From UBA5486 sp036744795 (GTDB lineage Bacteria > Bacillota > UBA4882 > UBA10575), in assembly GCA_036744795.1 (NCBI GenBank), contig DAIOHK010000007.1, positions 24,334 through 88,333 of the forward strand: DNA of 64,000 nt. The letters run 5' to 3'. The position numbers and the translations under genes are program-made. Positions 34,655 through 43,826 of this stretch are shown here, piece after piece; within the stretch, counting starts at the first letter, position 1; each line of letters opens with the position of its first letter. The notes under the pieces are model-generated. The model was not told the DNA's origin. It was given only the letters and a program-made list of their open reading frames with translations, and ran no database searches.

Positions 34655-36517
34655 ATGAAAAAATTTTATGATGTAGCAGTAATTGGTGCGGGCCATGCTG
34701 GTTGTGAGGCGGCAAATGCCGTTTCTAAAATGGGGTTTGACACTTTATTACTGACACTCAATTTCAATAATATTGCTTTTATGCCTTGTAATCCGTCTGT
34801 AGGGGGACCGGGCAAAGGAAATTTAGTTAGAGAAGTTGATGCTCTCGGAGGTTTAATTGGAAGGATTACTGACCTTGCTCATTTACAGATGCGGGCATTA
34901 AATACGCAGAAAGGGCCAGCGGTAAGAGCATTTCGTGCTCAAGCAGATAAACACTTGTATCAGCAATTTATGCGGAATTATATAGAAAAGCAACCCTTAA
35001 TAACCATTAAGCAAGGAAAAGTATCATCTATAAAAAGAATAAAGGATCATTGGTGTTTAACCCTAAATACTGGGGTCTGTTATGAAGTTTCGGCTGTGAT
35101 TATTGCTACCGGGACTTTTCTTCGGGGGAAGATTCATATTGGTTTATTTTCTTACTCATCTGGACCACAAGGGCAACACCCTTCTATTTCACTCGCAGAA
35201 AGCCTGGAAGCTCAGGGAGTGAGATTTAAACGTTTTAAAACAGGGACTTCGGCTAGGGTAAGAAAACGATCTTTAGATTTTTCCAAAATGATTGAGCAAC
35301 CGGGTGACTGGTTACCACATGGATTTTCTTATTGGTTACCTTGGGAACCTAGAGAACCTGTCTCCTGCTGGCTTACATATACTAATGAAAAGACCCATGA
35401 GATTATCCGAAACAACCTGGATGTTGCACCAATGTATTGTGGAGAGATAAAAGGGATCGGTACTCGGTACTGCCCGGCTATTGAAGGTAAGGTGGTCAAT
35501 TTTCCGCATAAAGATAAACATCAGGTATTTATTGAACCTGAGGGTCTAAATACCGATGAAATGTACATTGCCGGTCTTTCCAGCAGTCTGCCTGAAGAGA
35601 TACAGGATCAGTTTATGCGGACAGTACCGGGATTAGAGAACGTAGAAATTGTCCGTCCTGGTTATGCCATTGAGTATGATGTTATTTCTCCGGATCAATT
35701 ATTGACTTCTCTTCAAATACGAGATTGGCCAGGAATATTTTGTGCCGGTCAGATCAACGGAACATCAGGTTATGAAGAGGCTGCTGCTCAAGGTATAATA
35801 GCTGGGATAAATGCGGGCTTACATTTACGTGGCGAAGAGCCTTTTGTATTAAAGCGAAATGAGGCTTATATTGGCGTATTGATCGATGATTTAATTACTA
35901 AAGAAAATAATGAGCCTTATCGAGTAATGACCTCTCGGGCTGAATTCCGTCTTTCTTTAAGGCAGGAAAATGCAGATCTTAGATTGACTGATTATGGTTA
36001 TAAATTTAACCTCATCTCTGAATCAGATTATCAGTCTTTCAGAAAAAAGAGAGAGAGAATTCAAGAAAAACTCCAATTTTTAGAAGAAAGCTATCTTTCA
36101 CCAGGTTCTGAGGAGGCTGAAATTATACAGGCAAAAACCGGGCTTGAAATTCAACAAACAAAAAACCTAAAACAGTTATTAAAAAGACCGGAAATTAACT
36201 ATGCAATAATTAGGAAAGCCTTTAATAAAAATGAAGATGAACTAACTAATGAGGATGAAGTAATAGAAAACCTAATAAAGTATGAAGGCTATTTAGAAAG
36301 AGAAGCCAAAATGGCAGAACGCCTACAGAAAACAGAAGGCAAAAAAATACCAGTAGATTTTGATTATTCGCGGGTACCAAATCTTTCTTTTGAAGCTAGA
36401 GAGAAACTAATGAAATACCGTCCAGAAACCTTTGGGCAAGCCGGACGCATTAGTGGGATCAGTCCTGCTGATTTAAGCGCTTTGTTAATTTGGATGACAA
36501 GGAGTAGAAAGAAATGA
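34655..36517 (+). CDS. mnmG: tRNA modification enzyme MnmG (GidA)
   Basis: A 620-residue FAD-dependent partner of MnmE. The dinucleotide fold VIGAGHAGCEAANA is at the N-terminus; NPSVGGPGKG, TRYCPAIEGK, the FAD block GQINGTSGYEEAAAQG and the C-terminal MnmE-binding helices follow. ATG at 34655 is preferred over an upstream start at 34619 inside mnmE, since AGGGTGAAGCTT precedes it and the protein then starts at the FAD fold. Confidence 0.97.
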   Translation: MKKFYDVAVIGAGHAGCEAANAVSKMGFDTLLLTLNFNNIAFMPCNPSVGGPGKGNLVREVDALGGLIGRITDLAHLQMRALNTQKGPAVRAFRAQADKHLYQQFMRNYIEKQPLITIKQGKVSSIKRIKDHWCLTLNTGVCYEVSAVIIATGTFLRGKIHIGLFSYSSGPQGQHPSISLAESLEAQGVRFKRFKTGTSARVRKRSLDFSKMIEQPGDWLPHGFSYWLPWEPREPVSCWLTYTNEKTHEIIRNNLDVAPMYCGEIKGIGTRYCPAIEGKVVNFPHKDKHQVFIEPEGLNTDEMYIAGLSSSLPEEIQDQFMRTVPGLENVEIVRPGYAIEYDVISPDQLLTSLQIRDWPGIFCAGQINGTSGYEEAAAQGIIAGINAGLHLRGEEPFVLKRNEAYIGVLIDDLITKENNEPYRVMTSRAEFRLSLRQENADLRLTDYGYKFNLISESDYQSFRKKRERIQEKLQFLEESYLSPGSEEAEIIQAKTGLEIQQTKNLKQLLKRPEINYAIIRKAFNKNEDELTNEDEVIENLIKYEGYLEREAKMAERLQKTEGKKIPVDFDYSRVPNLSFEAREKLMKYRPETFGQAGRISGISPADLSALLIWMTRSRKK

Positions 36518-37236
36518 ACTCCAAATATCAGATACTCCGGGAACATCTAAGTTTTTTCTCTTCTTTACAACAAGAGTCTTTAGAAAAAATATATTTTTTT
36601 CTTGAAATTGTTTTAGAAGCAAACAAGCAAACAAATTTGACTTCCATTACTGACTGGGAAGAGGCAGTTATTAAACACCTTTTTGATTCTCTAGCGATAC
36701 TGAAGACCAACTGGTGTAAAGACAGAGCAATAGTATTAGATATTGGTTCCGGAGCAGGTTTCCCGGGGATTCCATTAGCCATAGCTTATCCGGAAAAAGA
36801 GATTCATTTATTAGAATCTATTAAGAAAAAAACAGAGTTTTTAATAGCAGCTAAAAAACACCTCGAACTGGATAACCTTGTTATTCATAAAGAAAGAGCG
36901 GAAGTTTTAGCTCGCAAGCCAGAATATAGAGAAAAGTATCCTTTGGTAATAGCACGTGCTGTTGCAGAACTGCCAATCATTCTAGAACTTGCGGTACCTT
37001 TCTGCTCCCAGAACAAGGGATTATTTGCAGCTTATAAAGGACCACAATACAAAGAAGAGATCGAAAGATCTAAAACCGCCCAAAAACTATTAGGGGTAGA
37101 ATACTCAAATGATTACCACTATGAGCTTCCGTTAAATTTAGGTGAAAGAAGATTGTTAAGCTTTATTAAAACACAAGCCACATCTAACAAATACCCTCGC
37201 AGGACAGGAATCCCAGCAAAACGTCCGCTAATTTAA
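36514..37236 (+). CDS. rsmG: 16S rRNA (guanine-527-N7) methyltransferase RsmG (GidB)
   Basis: A 240-residue SAM-dependent methyltransferase acting on G527 of 16S rRNA. N-terminal helices lead to TNLTSITDWEEAVIKHLFDSL, SAM motif I VLDIGSGAGFPGIPLAI (about 73-89), and ARAVAELPIILELAVP. The start overlaps the mnmG stop by 4 bp (ATGA). A parS and a terminator follow within 80 bp. Confidence 0.96.
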   Translation: MNSKYQILREHLSFFSSLQQESLEKIYFFLEIVLEANKQTNLTSITDWEEAVIKHLFDSLAILKTNWCKDRAIVLDIGSGAGFPGIPLAIAYPEKEIHLLESIKKKTEFLIAAKKHLELDNLVIHKERAEVLARKPEYREKYPLVIARAVAELPIILELAVPFCSQNKGLFAAYKGPQYKEEIERSKTAQKLLGVEYSNDYHYELPLNLGERRLLSFIKTQATSNKYPRRTGIPAKRPLI

Positions 37237-37240
37237 AATT

Positions 37241-37256
37241 TGTTTCACGTGAAACA
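37241..37256. promoter_or_regulatory. parS centromere site
   Basis: TGTTTCACGTGAAACA is a perfect palindromic match to the chromosomal ParB-binding site. It lies 4 bp after rsmG and 785 bp before parA. Confidence 0.95.
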
Positions 37257-37280
37257 TTAAATTGTGACATTGTGTTTTTT

Positions 37281-37320
37281 AAAAAACCAACATTTAGCTT
37301 CTAGTGTTGGTTTTTTTATT
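37281..37320 (+). terminator. Terminator after rsmG
   Basis: AAAAAACCAACA and TGTTGGTTTTTT form a perfect 12 bp stem with a 12-base loop and T-run. It ends the mnmE-mnmG-rsmG transcript. Confidence 0.92.
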
Positions 37321-37455
37321 ATAAAGACATTAGTTAACAAATTATTACTAGTCACTCGGTCATTTGATAAATAATAGCCTTCTTCGGCTAAGTAAAAATA
37401 AGCTGGTGAGGTGACAAGTTAATCTTTACCCACAGCATTATGAAGTAATTCTAAT

Positions 37456-37471
37456 AAAGACGGATGAATCG
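37456..37471 (+). repeat. 16 bp repeat shared with 7086-7101
   Basis: AAAGACGGATGAATCG, identical to the copy at 7086. Here it lies between the 10 bp inverted repeats at 37401 and 37647. Confidence 0.5.
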
Positions 37472-38040
37472 ACACTCTGCGGAGTATTTTCTAGGTAGTC
37501 GCCCACCCCAGCTTTGCTGGGGCAAGCGATAGGATGAAAATACAATTTAAGTTATAATTTCCGCCAGGTCAGAAGTTGTTTCTTGGTTCACGTGAATTTC
37601 TTCAAGCATTCTAAAGTTCAGCTCCGGCTGAAATCGGATTGTTATTCTCACCAGCTACCTTTTATATTGCGAAGCGATTAAATATTTAAGCCAGGAGAAT
37701 TGACAAAAAATAACGCTTAATAGTTAATAACGAATGAAGCAGCTCGCTATCTCTCTATTGATCGGACAAATTGCTGACTTTACTTTACCAAGAATACTAA
37801 TGATCGAAATAATTATTTTAAGGCTAAAATAATAGTTTAGAATTTTTTATATCTGTGATGCTATTTTCTTATCAACTAAATTAAAGCTCTGCTTGGTGGA
37901 AGGACGCTTTTTAAATAAATTGATTTAACTTTGATTCAGGAAAACTAATTACTTATTTAAAAAGGCAGGAAGTTTAATCCTGACTCGCGAAGTTATTTAA
38001 AGCTTTTTTTCATGTTTAAAAAATAAGGAGGGAAGGAAAC

Positions 38041-38802
38041 ATGGGAAAGGTTTTTGCGATAACGAACCAGAAAGGCGGTGTGGGAAAAACCACAACAGCG
38101 GTTAATTTGGGAGCTTGTTTGGCTATTTTAGGCCGAAAAGTTTTAGTTTTAGATAATGATCCCCAAGGAAATGCAACTAGCGGACTGGGGTTAAGAAAAA
38201 ATGAGATTAAAAAATGCATTTATGATGTTTTGATTAGTGAAATACCTATTCAAGAGGTAATTACATCTACACAGATTCCTAATCTGTCGGCAGTTCCGGC
38301 TACAATTAGACTAGCAGGCGCAGAAGCTGAGCTAGTTGGGATGATGGCAAGAGACCAACGTTTACGTAGATCTATAGAACCGGTAAGAAATGAGTATGAT
38401 TACATATTAATTGATTGTCCACCTTCGCTAGGTAATTTAACTCTTAATGCTTTGGCAGCAGCTGATGCGGTTGTTGTTCCAATTCAATGTGAGTACTATG
38501 CTTTAGAAGGTTTAAGCCAATTAATGAAAACCCTGCAACTAGTTCAAAAATACTCAAACCCCTTACTTGATATCCAAGGAGTAGTACTAACAATGTACGA
38601 TAATCGTACCAATCTTTCACAGCAGGTAGCTGAGGAAGTTCGGAAATATTTCCAGAAGAAGGTATACTCTTCTGTTATTCCACGGAACATTAAATTAAGT
38701 GAGGCGCCTAGCCATGGGTTGCCAATTAATTTATATGATGAAAAATCAAAGGGGGCGGAAGCTTATATTGATTTAGCCAAGGAAGTGATTGCTAGTGAAT
38801 AA
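38041..38802 (+). CDS. parA: Chromosome-partitioning ATPase ParA (Soj)
   Basis: A 253-residue deviant-Walker ATPase: NQKGGVGKTTTAVNLGA (about 8-24), switch VLDNDPQGNATSGLG and DYILIDCPPSLGNLTLNAL are intact. It is the DNA-bound ATPase that with ParB segregates origins and influences DnaA. ATG follows AAGGAGGGAAGGAAAC. parB overlaps its end by about 8 bp. Confidence 0.97.
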   Translation: MGKVFAITNQKGGVGKTTTAVNLGACLAILGRKVLVLDNDPQGNATSGLGLRKNEIKKCIYDVLISEIPIQEVITSTQIPNLSAVPATIRLAGAEAELVGMMARDQRLRRSIEPVRNEYDYILIDCPPSLGNLTLNALAAADAVVVPIQCEYYALEGLSQLMKTLQLVQKYSNPLLDIQGVVLTMYDNRTNLSQQVAEEVRKYFQKKVYSSVIPRNIKLSEAPSHGLPINLYDEKSKGAEAYIDLAKEVIASE

Positions 38803-39673
38803 GACACGTGCATTAGGAAAAGGGCTGGGAGCCTTGATTCCGCAACTACAGGAAGAGGAAATAAAAAACACTCAAGAAGTACCGGTAGCAGAGATTGAGA
38901 TTAACCCTTTTCAACCGCGGAGAACTTTTGAACCAGAGAGTCTCAAAGAGTTATCTGAGTCTATTAAAATACATGGAGTAATACAACCCTTACTGGTCAG
39001 GAGAATAAATGAAGGGTACCAGTTAATAGCTGGTGAGCGTCGTTTACGGGCCTCGAAACTAGCTGGATTATGGACAGTTCCTGTTGTAGTCAAAGATTTA
39101 GACGACAAAGCGGTAATGGAGATTGCTTTAGTCGAAAACTTGCAAAGAGAAGATTTAAATCCAATTGAAGAAGCAGAAGCGTATCAACGATTAATAGAAG
39201 AATTTAATTTAACACAGGAAGAAGTGGCAAAAACAGTAGGAAAAAGCCGTTCTGCTATAACCAATACCTTACGTTTGTTAAACCTACCTCAAGAGATTCA
39301 GCAGTTAGTAACAGATGGGGAAATATCAATGGGACATGCAAGGGCGCTTTTGGCACTAGATTCAGAAGAAAAGCAAAAGGAGATCTGTGAAAAACTAATT
39401 AAGGAGAAACTTTCAGTTAGAGAAACTGAGGAAATAATCCGTTTAATGAATTCTGATGTTTCACGTGAAACATCAGAAGAATCTAAAGGAGAAGTTGTTC
39501 AATCAAAGTCGCGTAATATCGATCCAAACCTACTAGCAATTGAAGATGATATTAAGCGTTTGTTTGGAACTAAGGTGAGGATAAAAGGTAGCGGAGAACG
39601 GGGTAAAATAGAAATAGAATTTTATTCTCAGGAAGAACTGGAAAGAATAACCGAGATCTTATTAAACTTATAG
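38795..39673 (+). CDS. parB: Chromosome-partitioning protein ParB (Spo0J)
   Basis: A 292-residue CTPase clamp that loads on parS. It starts with KTRALGKGLGALIPQ (ParA-activating tail), then IEINPFQPRRTFEPESL, the CTP-binding GERRLRASKLAG, ENLQREDLNPIEEAEAYQRL, and an HTH (TQEEVAKTVGKSRSAITNTLRLLNLP). GTG at 38795 is preferred over an upstream TTG (38789) because of AAGGAAG spacing. A perfect parS lies in the coding sequence at 39457. Confidence 0.96.
   Translation: MNKTRALGKGLGALIPQLQEEEIKNTQEVPVAEIEINPFQPRRTFEPESLKELSESIKIHGVIQPLLVRRINEGYQLIAGERRLRASKLAGLWTVPVVVKDLDDKAVMEIALVENLQREDLNPIEEAEAYQRLIEEFNLTQEEVAKTVGKSRSAITNTLRLLNLPQEIQQLVTDGEISMGHARALLALDSEEKQKEICEKLIKEKLSVRETEEIIRLMNSDVSRETSEESKGEVVQSKSRNIDPNLLAIEDDIKRLFGTKVRIKGSGERGKIEIEFYSQEELERITEILLNL
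39457..39472. promoter_or_regulatory. parS site inside parB
   Basis: TGTTTCACGTGAAACA, perfect match, within parB codons for SDVSRETSEE, the less conserved linker before the C-terminal dimerisation domain. parS inside spo0J is also known in Bacillus. Confidence 0.95.
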
Positions 39674-39713
39674 CAGAGAATATTGCCAACTAATCCTTTA
39701 AGGAGGAAAAAAT

Positions 39714-40466
39714 TTGAATAATTCCTGGTTATCTTTACTTTATGATGTAAAAACAGGAAAAGTGGCACCGGAAGAAGCTCTAAATCAATTTGAGGATCTG
39801 CCTTATGAGGATTTGGGTTTCGCTAAACTGGATCATCATCGTCGCCTCCGCCAAGGTGCAGCAGAGGTAATCTATTGTCCAGGGAAAACAGGAGACCAGA
39901 TAGTAGAGATTTTTAAATGCTTAGCTGAAAAAGGTGGTAATATTTTAGCAACTAGAGCAGATGAAGAAATTTACGAACAAGTAAAAAAAGTTTTCCCAGA
40001 AGCTAATTATTATAGAATTCCCCGGTTAATCATTCTTTACCAGGATAAAAAGAAACCCATTGGTCAGGTAGCAGTTGTAACAGCTGGGACTGCCGACCAG
40101 GCAGTTGCTGAAGAGGCTGCTCTTACCTTAGAGGCACTTGGGAGTAAGGTTGAAAGATATTATGATCTGGGAGTTGCAGGAATTCATAGATTATTGAAAC
40201 ACCGGAGACAATTGGAAGAGGCTAATGTTATACTGGTAGTTGCTGGAATGGAAGGGGCTTTAGCAAGTGTAATTGGTGGTTTGGTAACTAAACCGATTAT
40301 TGCAGTGCCAACTAGTGTAGGGTACGGAGCTAATTTCCAAGGATTAGCACCGCTACTTACAATGTTAAATTCATGTGCTGCAGGAATTGCCGTTGTAAAT
40401 ATTGATAATGGGTTTGGAGCAGGTGTTTTGGCTCACCGGATAAATGCAGGAGTGATAAAGAGATGA
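39714..40466 (+). CDS. larB: Nickel-pincer cofactor biosynthesis protein LarB
   Basis: LarB carboxylates and hydrolyses nicotinate adenine dinucleotide, the first step to the Ni-pincer nucleotide cofactor. The 250-residue protein has an N-terminal domain with FAKLDHHRRLRQGAAEVIYCPGKT and a PurE-like C-terminal domain (about 120-250; VVTAGTADQAVAEEAALTLEALG, MEGALASVIGGLV, PTSVGYGANFQG). TTG start (39714) after AAGGAGGAAAAAAT. It overlaps larC by 4 bp. No larE or larA is in the window. Confidence 0.95.
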   Translation: MNNSWLSLLYDVKTGKVAPEEALNQFEDLPYEDLGFAKLDHHRRLRQGAAEVIYCPGKTGDQIVEIFKCLAEKGGNILATRADEEIYEQVKKVFPEANYYRIPRLIILYQDKKKPIGQVAVVTAGTADQAVAEEAALTLEALGSKVERYYDLGVAGIHRLLKHRRQLEEANVILVVAGMEGALASVIGGLVTKPIIAVPTSVGYGANFQGLAPLLTMLNSCAAGIAVVNIDNGFGAGVLAHRINAGVIKR

Positions 40467-41659
40467 GGATCGGCTTTATACAGGGAAATGCAGGAGCAAG
40501 TGGTGATATGCTTTTAGGGGCCTTAGTAGATGCGGGGGTTCCCCTACAGGCAATGAACCAGTGTGTTAAGAGTTTGAATTTACCTGATACCAAGATCATA
40601 GGAGAAAAAGTAGTCAAAAACGGTGTGTCCGGAACAAAAGTTACAGTAGAGTTTCCCAAAGAAGAAAAGCATCGACATTTGCAAGATATTGAAGAAATAA
40701 TAAATCAAAGCAACTTATCAGCCAGGGTTAAAAAAGAGTCAATCGAAGTATTTAGATCTTTAGCTAAAGCGGAAGCTAGGGTACATAATTGTTCCGTTAA
40801 TGATGTTCATTTCCATGAAGTAGGAGCAATCGATGCAATTGTTGATATTGTAGGAACTTGTTATGGTTTAGAATACCTTGGTATAGAACAGATATTTTGT
40901 TCGCCTTTAAGAGTAGGATATGGTGAAATTAAGTGTGCACATGGGGTTTTACCCATCCCGGCACCAGCTACAGCAGAGTTGTTAAAAGGAGTTCCTTGTT
41001 ATGCAGGAGAAATTAGAGGCGAATGGGTAACGCCCACCGGAGCGGCGATCCTTACTACTTTATGTGATGGTTGGACTGAGATGCCATTTATTACCATAAA
41101 AGAAATAGGATATGGAGCTGGAACTGCTGATCGGGAGATCCCCAATTTACTTAGATTAATAATTGGTACTGTAAGCAATCTTTTGCAATCTGGAAAAGAA
41201 ATTGAGGTATTGGAAACAACAATAGATGATTTGAATCCTGAGATTCTTCCTTATTTGGGAGAAAAACTTCTTGAGATTCCTGTTCTGGATTATCAACTAA
41301 CTTCAGTGTTGATGAAGAAGGGGCGAATCGGTACTAATCTTGCTGTTTTGGTAGAACTGGATAAAGTCGAAAAAGCAATGGAAGTTATATTTCAAGAAAC
41401 TTCGACATTAGGCTTAAGAAGATCAAAAGTAAAAAGAACTTGTTTAGAGAGAGAAATCTGTACGGTAATAGTTTATGGTGAAAAGATCCGGGTGAAAATT
41501 GGATTTTATGATGGAAAAGTGGTTCAGGCTGCACCAGAGTATGAAGATTGTAAATTGGCAGCAAAAAAAACAGGAAAACCGTTAAAAGATATATATGATG
41601 AAGCAATAAGAATTTACCGAGATAAACAAGTCAGTAAAGGAAGGAATAAGGACAAATAA
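40463..41659 (+). CDS. larC: Nickel-pincer cofactor nickel insertase LarC
   Basis: LarC inserts nickel into the pincer precursor in a CTP-dependent cyclometallation. The 398-residue product begins with GNAGASGDMLLGALVDAGV, contains the histidine-rich HNCSVNDVHFHEVGAIDAIVDI (about 111-132), GVLPIPAPATAELLKGVP, TPTGAAIL and the C-terminal CTP-binding part (ETTIDDLNPEILPYL). It is one continuous frame; the family is split by a frameshift in Lactobacillus plantarum. Translationally coupled to larB (ATGA). Confidence 0.95.
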   Translation: MRIGFIQGNAGASGDMLLGALVDAGVPLQAMNQCVKSLNLPDTKIIGEKVVKNGVSGTKVTVEFPKEEKHRHLQDIEEIINQSNLSARVKKESIEVFRSLAKAEARVHNCSVNDVHFHEVGAIDAIVDIVGTCYGLEYLGIEQIFCSPLRVGYGEIKCAHGVLPIPAPATAELLKGVPCYAGEIRGEWVTPTGAAILTTLCDGWTEMPFITIKEIGYGAGTADREIPNLLRLIIGTVSNLLQSGKEIEVLETTIDDLNPEILPYLGEKLLEIPVLDYQLTSVLMKKGRIGTNLAVLVELDKVEKAMEVIFQETSTLGLRRSKVKRTCLEREICTVIVYGEKIRVKIGFYDGKVVQAAPEYEDCKLAAKKTGKPLKDIYDEAIRIYRDKQVSKGRNKDK

Positions 41660-41712
41660 GGAATAAAAAAATATATATCATATATACTTGGACAAGAAGG
41701 GGCGTTTTTAGA

Positions 41713-42216
41713 ATGGATATATTTGAGTTCTTTACAAATTTAACACCCCAGGGGAAATTGGTTTTTACTATTCTTCTATTTCAAGGGATCTGCCTAATTT
41801 TGTTGGCATTTATAGGTATACGACTAAAGAAGCTGATAAAACGTTATCGTCTGTTACTAACAGGGAATACAGAAAAAAATCTTGAAGGTGTCCTGCTTGA
41901 TTTAGGAGAAAGGATGAATACTGCAGAAAGTAGATTAAATAATATCGATGAAAAACTTCAAAAGATGGGCGAAGAGTCGATGAATTATCTCCAAAGGTGG
42001 GCCCTACATCGTTATAAGGCTTTTGCTAATGTTGGGGGAGATCAGAGTTTTTCTTTGGTTTTAATGGATAAAAAAGGCGATGGTGTACTATTAAGCAGTA
42101 TCTATGGCCGCGATGAATCCCGTACATATGCTAAGTCGATAAAAGGAGGAAAATCGAACTATCCGCTCTCTGATGAAGAACAAGAAGTTCTAACTGGCGC
42201 AATTCGTAAAAAATGA
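41713..42216 (+). CDS. DUF4446 family membrane-anchored protein
   Basis: A 167-residue protein with one N-terminal membrane segment (about 16-38), a short coiled coil, and a C-terminal globular part RYKAFANVGGDQSFSLVLMDKKGDGVLLSSIYGRDESRTYAKSIKGG that is diagnostic of DUF4446. Members occur near parAB in many Clostridia; function unknown. ATG follows AGAAGGGGCGTTTTTAGA. Confidence 0.88.
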   Translation: MDIFEFFTNLTPQGKLVFTILLFQGICLILLAFIGIRLKKLIKRYRLLLTGNTEKNLEGVLLDLGERMNTAESRLNNIDEKLQKMGEESMNYLQRWALHRYKAFANVGGDQSFSLVLMDKKGDGVLLSSIYGRDESRTYAKSIKGGKSNYPLSDEEQEVLTGAIRKK

Positions 42217-42373
42217 AGGAAAAAAAGGAAAAAGATGAAGGATTTTTGAGATAAAAGGAGAAATGTTAGTTTACAAAATTTTTTAAAACAGATAACAGTT
42301 CCTTTTAAAAGTATGATATTACATATTTAGAAAAGTGTACGATAATATTAAGGCTTTTGAGCGGTGATTTATT

Positions 42374-42775
42374 GTGGGTTTTGACATCAAGTACGGATGG
42401 CGTAAAATAAAAAAAATTATCCAAAAAAAACGGGGAATGGGATATACTTTTATGTTGGTTCCTAATTCTACTGGAACCACCAGAAGTATTAACATACCTT
42501 TTTTTCTGGTAATTCTTTTTATCTTTTTATTTATGGCTAATATATACTTTTTGGTTCGTTATCCTCTACGTCTTACAGAGATTGATGACCTAGATCGTAA
42601 GGTTTTTCAGTTGAATGATGTGATTACAAGAAATGATAATGATCTAAAAATAATTGATCCTTCGATTAAAAAAACGGAAGAACTTGAAAAAAAAGTACAG
42701 GAACATGGTGACATTAGTAAACAAATTGAAGCCTTATATAAGTCAATCAAGGAGAAAAAAGCGGGAAGGATTTAA
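42374..42775 (+). CDS. Truncated paralogue of the M23 peptidases (membrane and stalk part only)
   Basis: A 133-residue protein whose whole length aligns with the N-terminal third of the peptidases at 42822 and 44511: a basic start, GYTFMLVPNSTGTTRSI, a membrane segment (IPFFLVILFIFLFMANIYFLVRYPLRLTEI) and a coiled coil with IDPSIKKTEEL. It stops before the LytM domain. GTG start after GAGCGGTGATTTATT. Because it keeps a ribosome site and an open frame it may be a working partner and not a pseudogene. Next gene begins 46 bp later. Confidence 0.75.
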   Translation: MGFDIKYGWRKIKKIIQKKRGMGYTFMLVPNSTGTTRSINIPFFLVILFIFLFMANIYFLVRYPLRLTEIDDLDRKVFQLNDVITRNDNDLKIIDPSIKKTEELEKKVQEHGDISKQIEALYKSIKEKKAGRI

Positions 42776-42821
42776 GGCTTTTTAAAATACCATCATGGTA
42801 AAAAGTTATGAGGAGTCAATT

Positions 42822-43811
42822 ATGAAACAGAAAATCTATGGAAGTCTCCGAAGATATTTCTCTTTACAAAGAAAGAAGTGGAAAAAAGGGTATACTATAA
42901 TTATGTTCCCTAAAAAGCATGGTATTTCAAGGAACATTTATGTACCCTTTGAAATTATTATTACATTTTTTTGTTTGTTAGGAGCGAATATGTATTTTCT
43001 GTTACGTTACCCGCTAAGAATTAATGAAATTATATGTTTGGAGCTGACTATTAATAATTGCAAACAAACTATTGCTAGACAGGAAAAAGAATTAAAAAGG
43101 ATAGAACCAGCTATTGGGACAACTCATGAAATTGCAGAAACAACAAATAACCATAACCGGATGATTGTAGAATTTGAAGCCAAATATAATGAGGTAAAAG
43201 GTAAGAGTCTTAATAAAACGAAGGTTAGCCGTTCCGGTAGTTACCGTTCTTTTCAGCTGCCCCAATACCAACTTTCTAGCGCTGATACAGAATTGACAAA
43301 ACTAAGTGTGCTTAATGGGAATCTAGATTTTTTAGAAGAAGAATTAAGAAGTTCTGATGATAAACTACAACAACTTTATTCACGTTTCCGTGCTTATGAT
43401 ATAGAATTGGATTATACTCCTACTATTTATCCACTTGTTTATAAAGGTTATATTACTTCATATTTTGGTTATCGGAGAGATCCGGTAACAGGTAGGTTGG
43501 GAGTGTTTCATGAAGGGCTTGATATTGCTGCTCGAACCGGGACACCGGTTAGGGCTACTGCAGCAGGGACAGTCAAAACCGCCCGGAGAAATGGAAACTA
43601 TGGATTATTAGTAGAAATACAACATGGATCATATGGTATTAGTACTAGATATGCCCATAATAGTAAGTTACTTGTTAAAGAGGGACAGAAAGTGAAAAAA
43701 GGAGATATCATAGCCTACGTTGGTAGTACCGGAAAAAGTACAGGACCACATTTACACTATGAAGTTCGACTTCACGGGAAACCAGTTAATCCTAAAAACT
43801 ATCTGCCGTAA
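42822..43811 (+). CDS. M23 (LytM) family peptidoglycan endopeptidase, membrane-anchored
   Basis: A 329-residue protein: N-terminal cytoplasmic stretch, one membrane segment (about 37-60), a coiled-coil stalk, and an M23 domain (about 205-325). Zinc ligands are intact: HEGLDIA (H and D) and GPHLHYEV (HxH). Such enzymes cut peptide cross-links in peptidoglycan. ATG at 42822 is supported by GAGGAGTCAATT; an upstream ATG (42795) lacks a site. A bactofilin gene follows at 15 bp, the same pairing as the later copy. Confidence 0.9.
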   Translation: MKQKIYGSLRRYFSLQRKKWKKGYTIIMFPKKHGISRNIYVPFEIIITFFCLLGANMYFLLRYPLRINEIICLELTINNCKQTIARQEKELKRIEPAIGTTHEIAETTNNHNRMIVEFEAKYNEVKGKSLNKTKVSRSGSYRSFQLPQYQLSSADTELTKLSVLNGNLDFLEEELRSSDDKLQQLYSRFRAYDIELDYTPTIYPLVYKGYITSYFGYRRDPVTGRLGVFHEGLDIAARTGTPVRATAAGTVKTARRNGNYGLLVEIQHGSYGISTRYAHNSKLLVKEGQKVKKGDIIAYVGSTGKSTGPHLHYEVRLHGKPVNPKNYLP

Positions 43812-43826
43812 TTAAGGAGGATTTAG

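Larger units (their letters stand above)
37237..38040. other. 800 bp gene-free, structured region between rsmG and parA
   Basis: No plausible ORF. Contents: parS (37241), terminator (37281), a TAGCC/GGCTA hairpin near 37377, AGCTGGTGAG (37401) repeated inverted as CTCACCAGCT (37647), the 16-mer shared with 7086 (37456), a CCCCAGC-TTT-GCTGGGG hairpin (37506-37522), a degenerate parS (37584-37599, 12 of 16) and a TTCAGC-TCCG-GCTGAA hairpin (37617-37632). It ends at the parA ribosome site AAGGAGGGAAGGAAAC. Possibly a structured RNA or centromere-associated DNA. Confidence 0.6.

Noticed and set aside
37584..37599. Fourth parS site (TGGTTCACGTGAATTT)
   Set aside because: Only 12 of 16 positions match and the palindrome is broken; kept only as part of the structured region.
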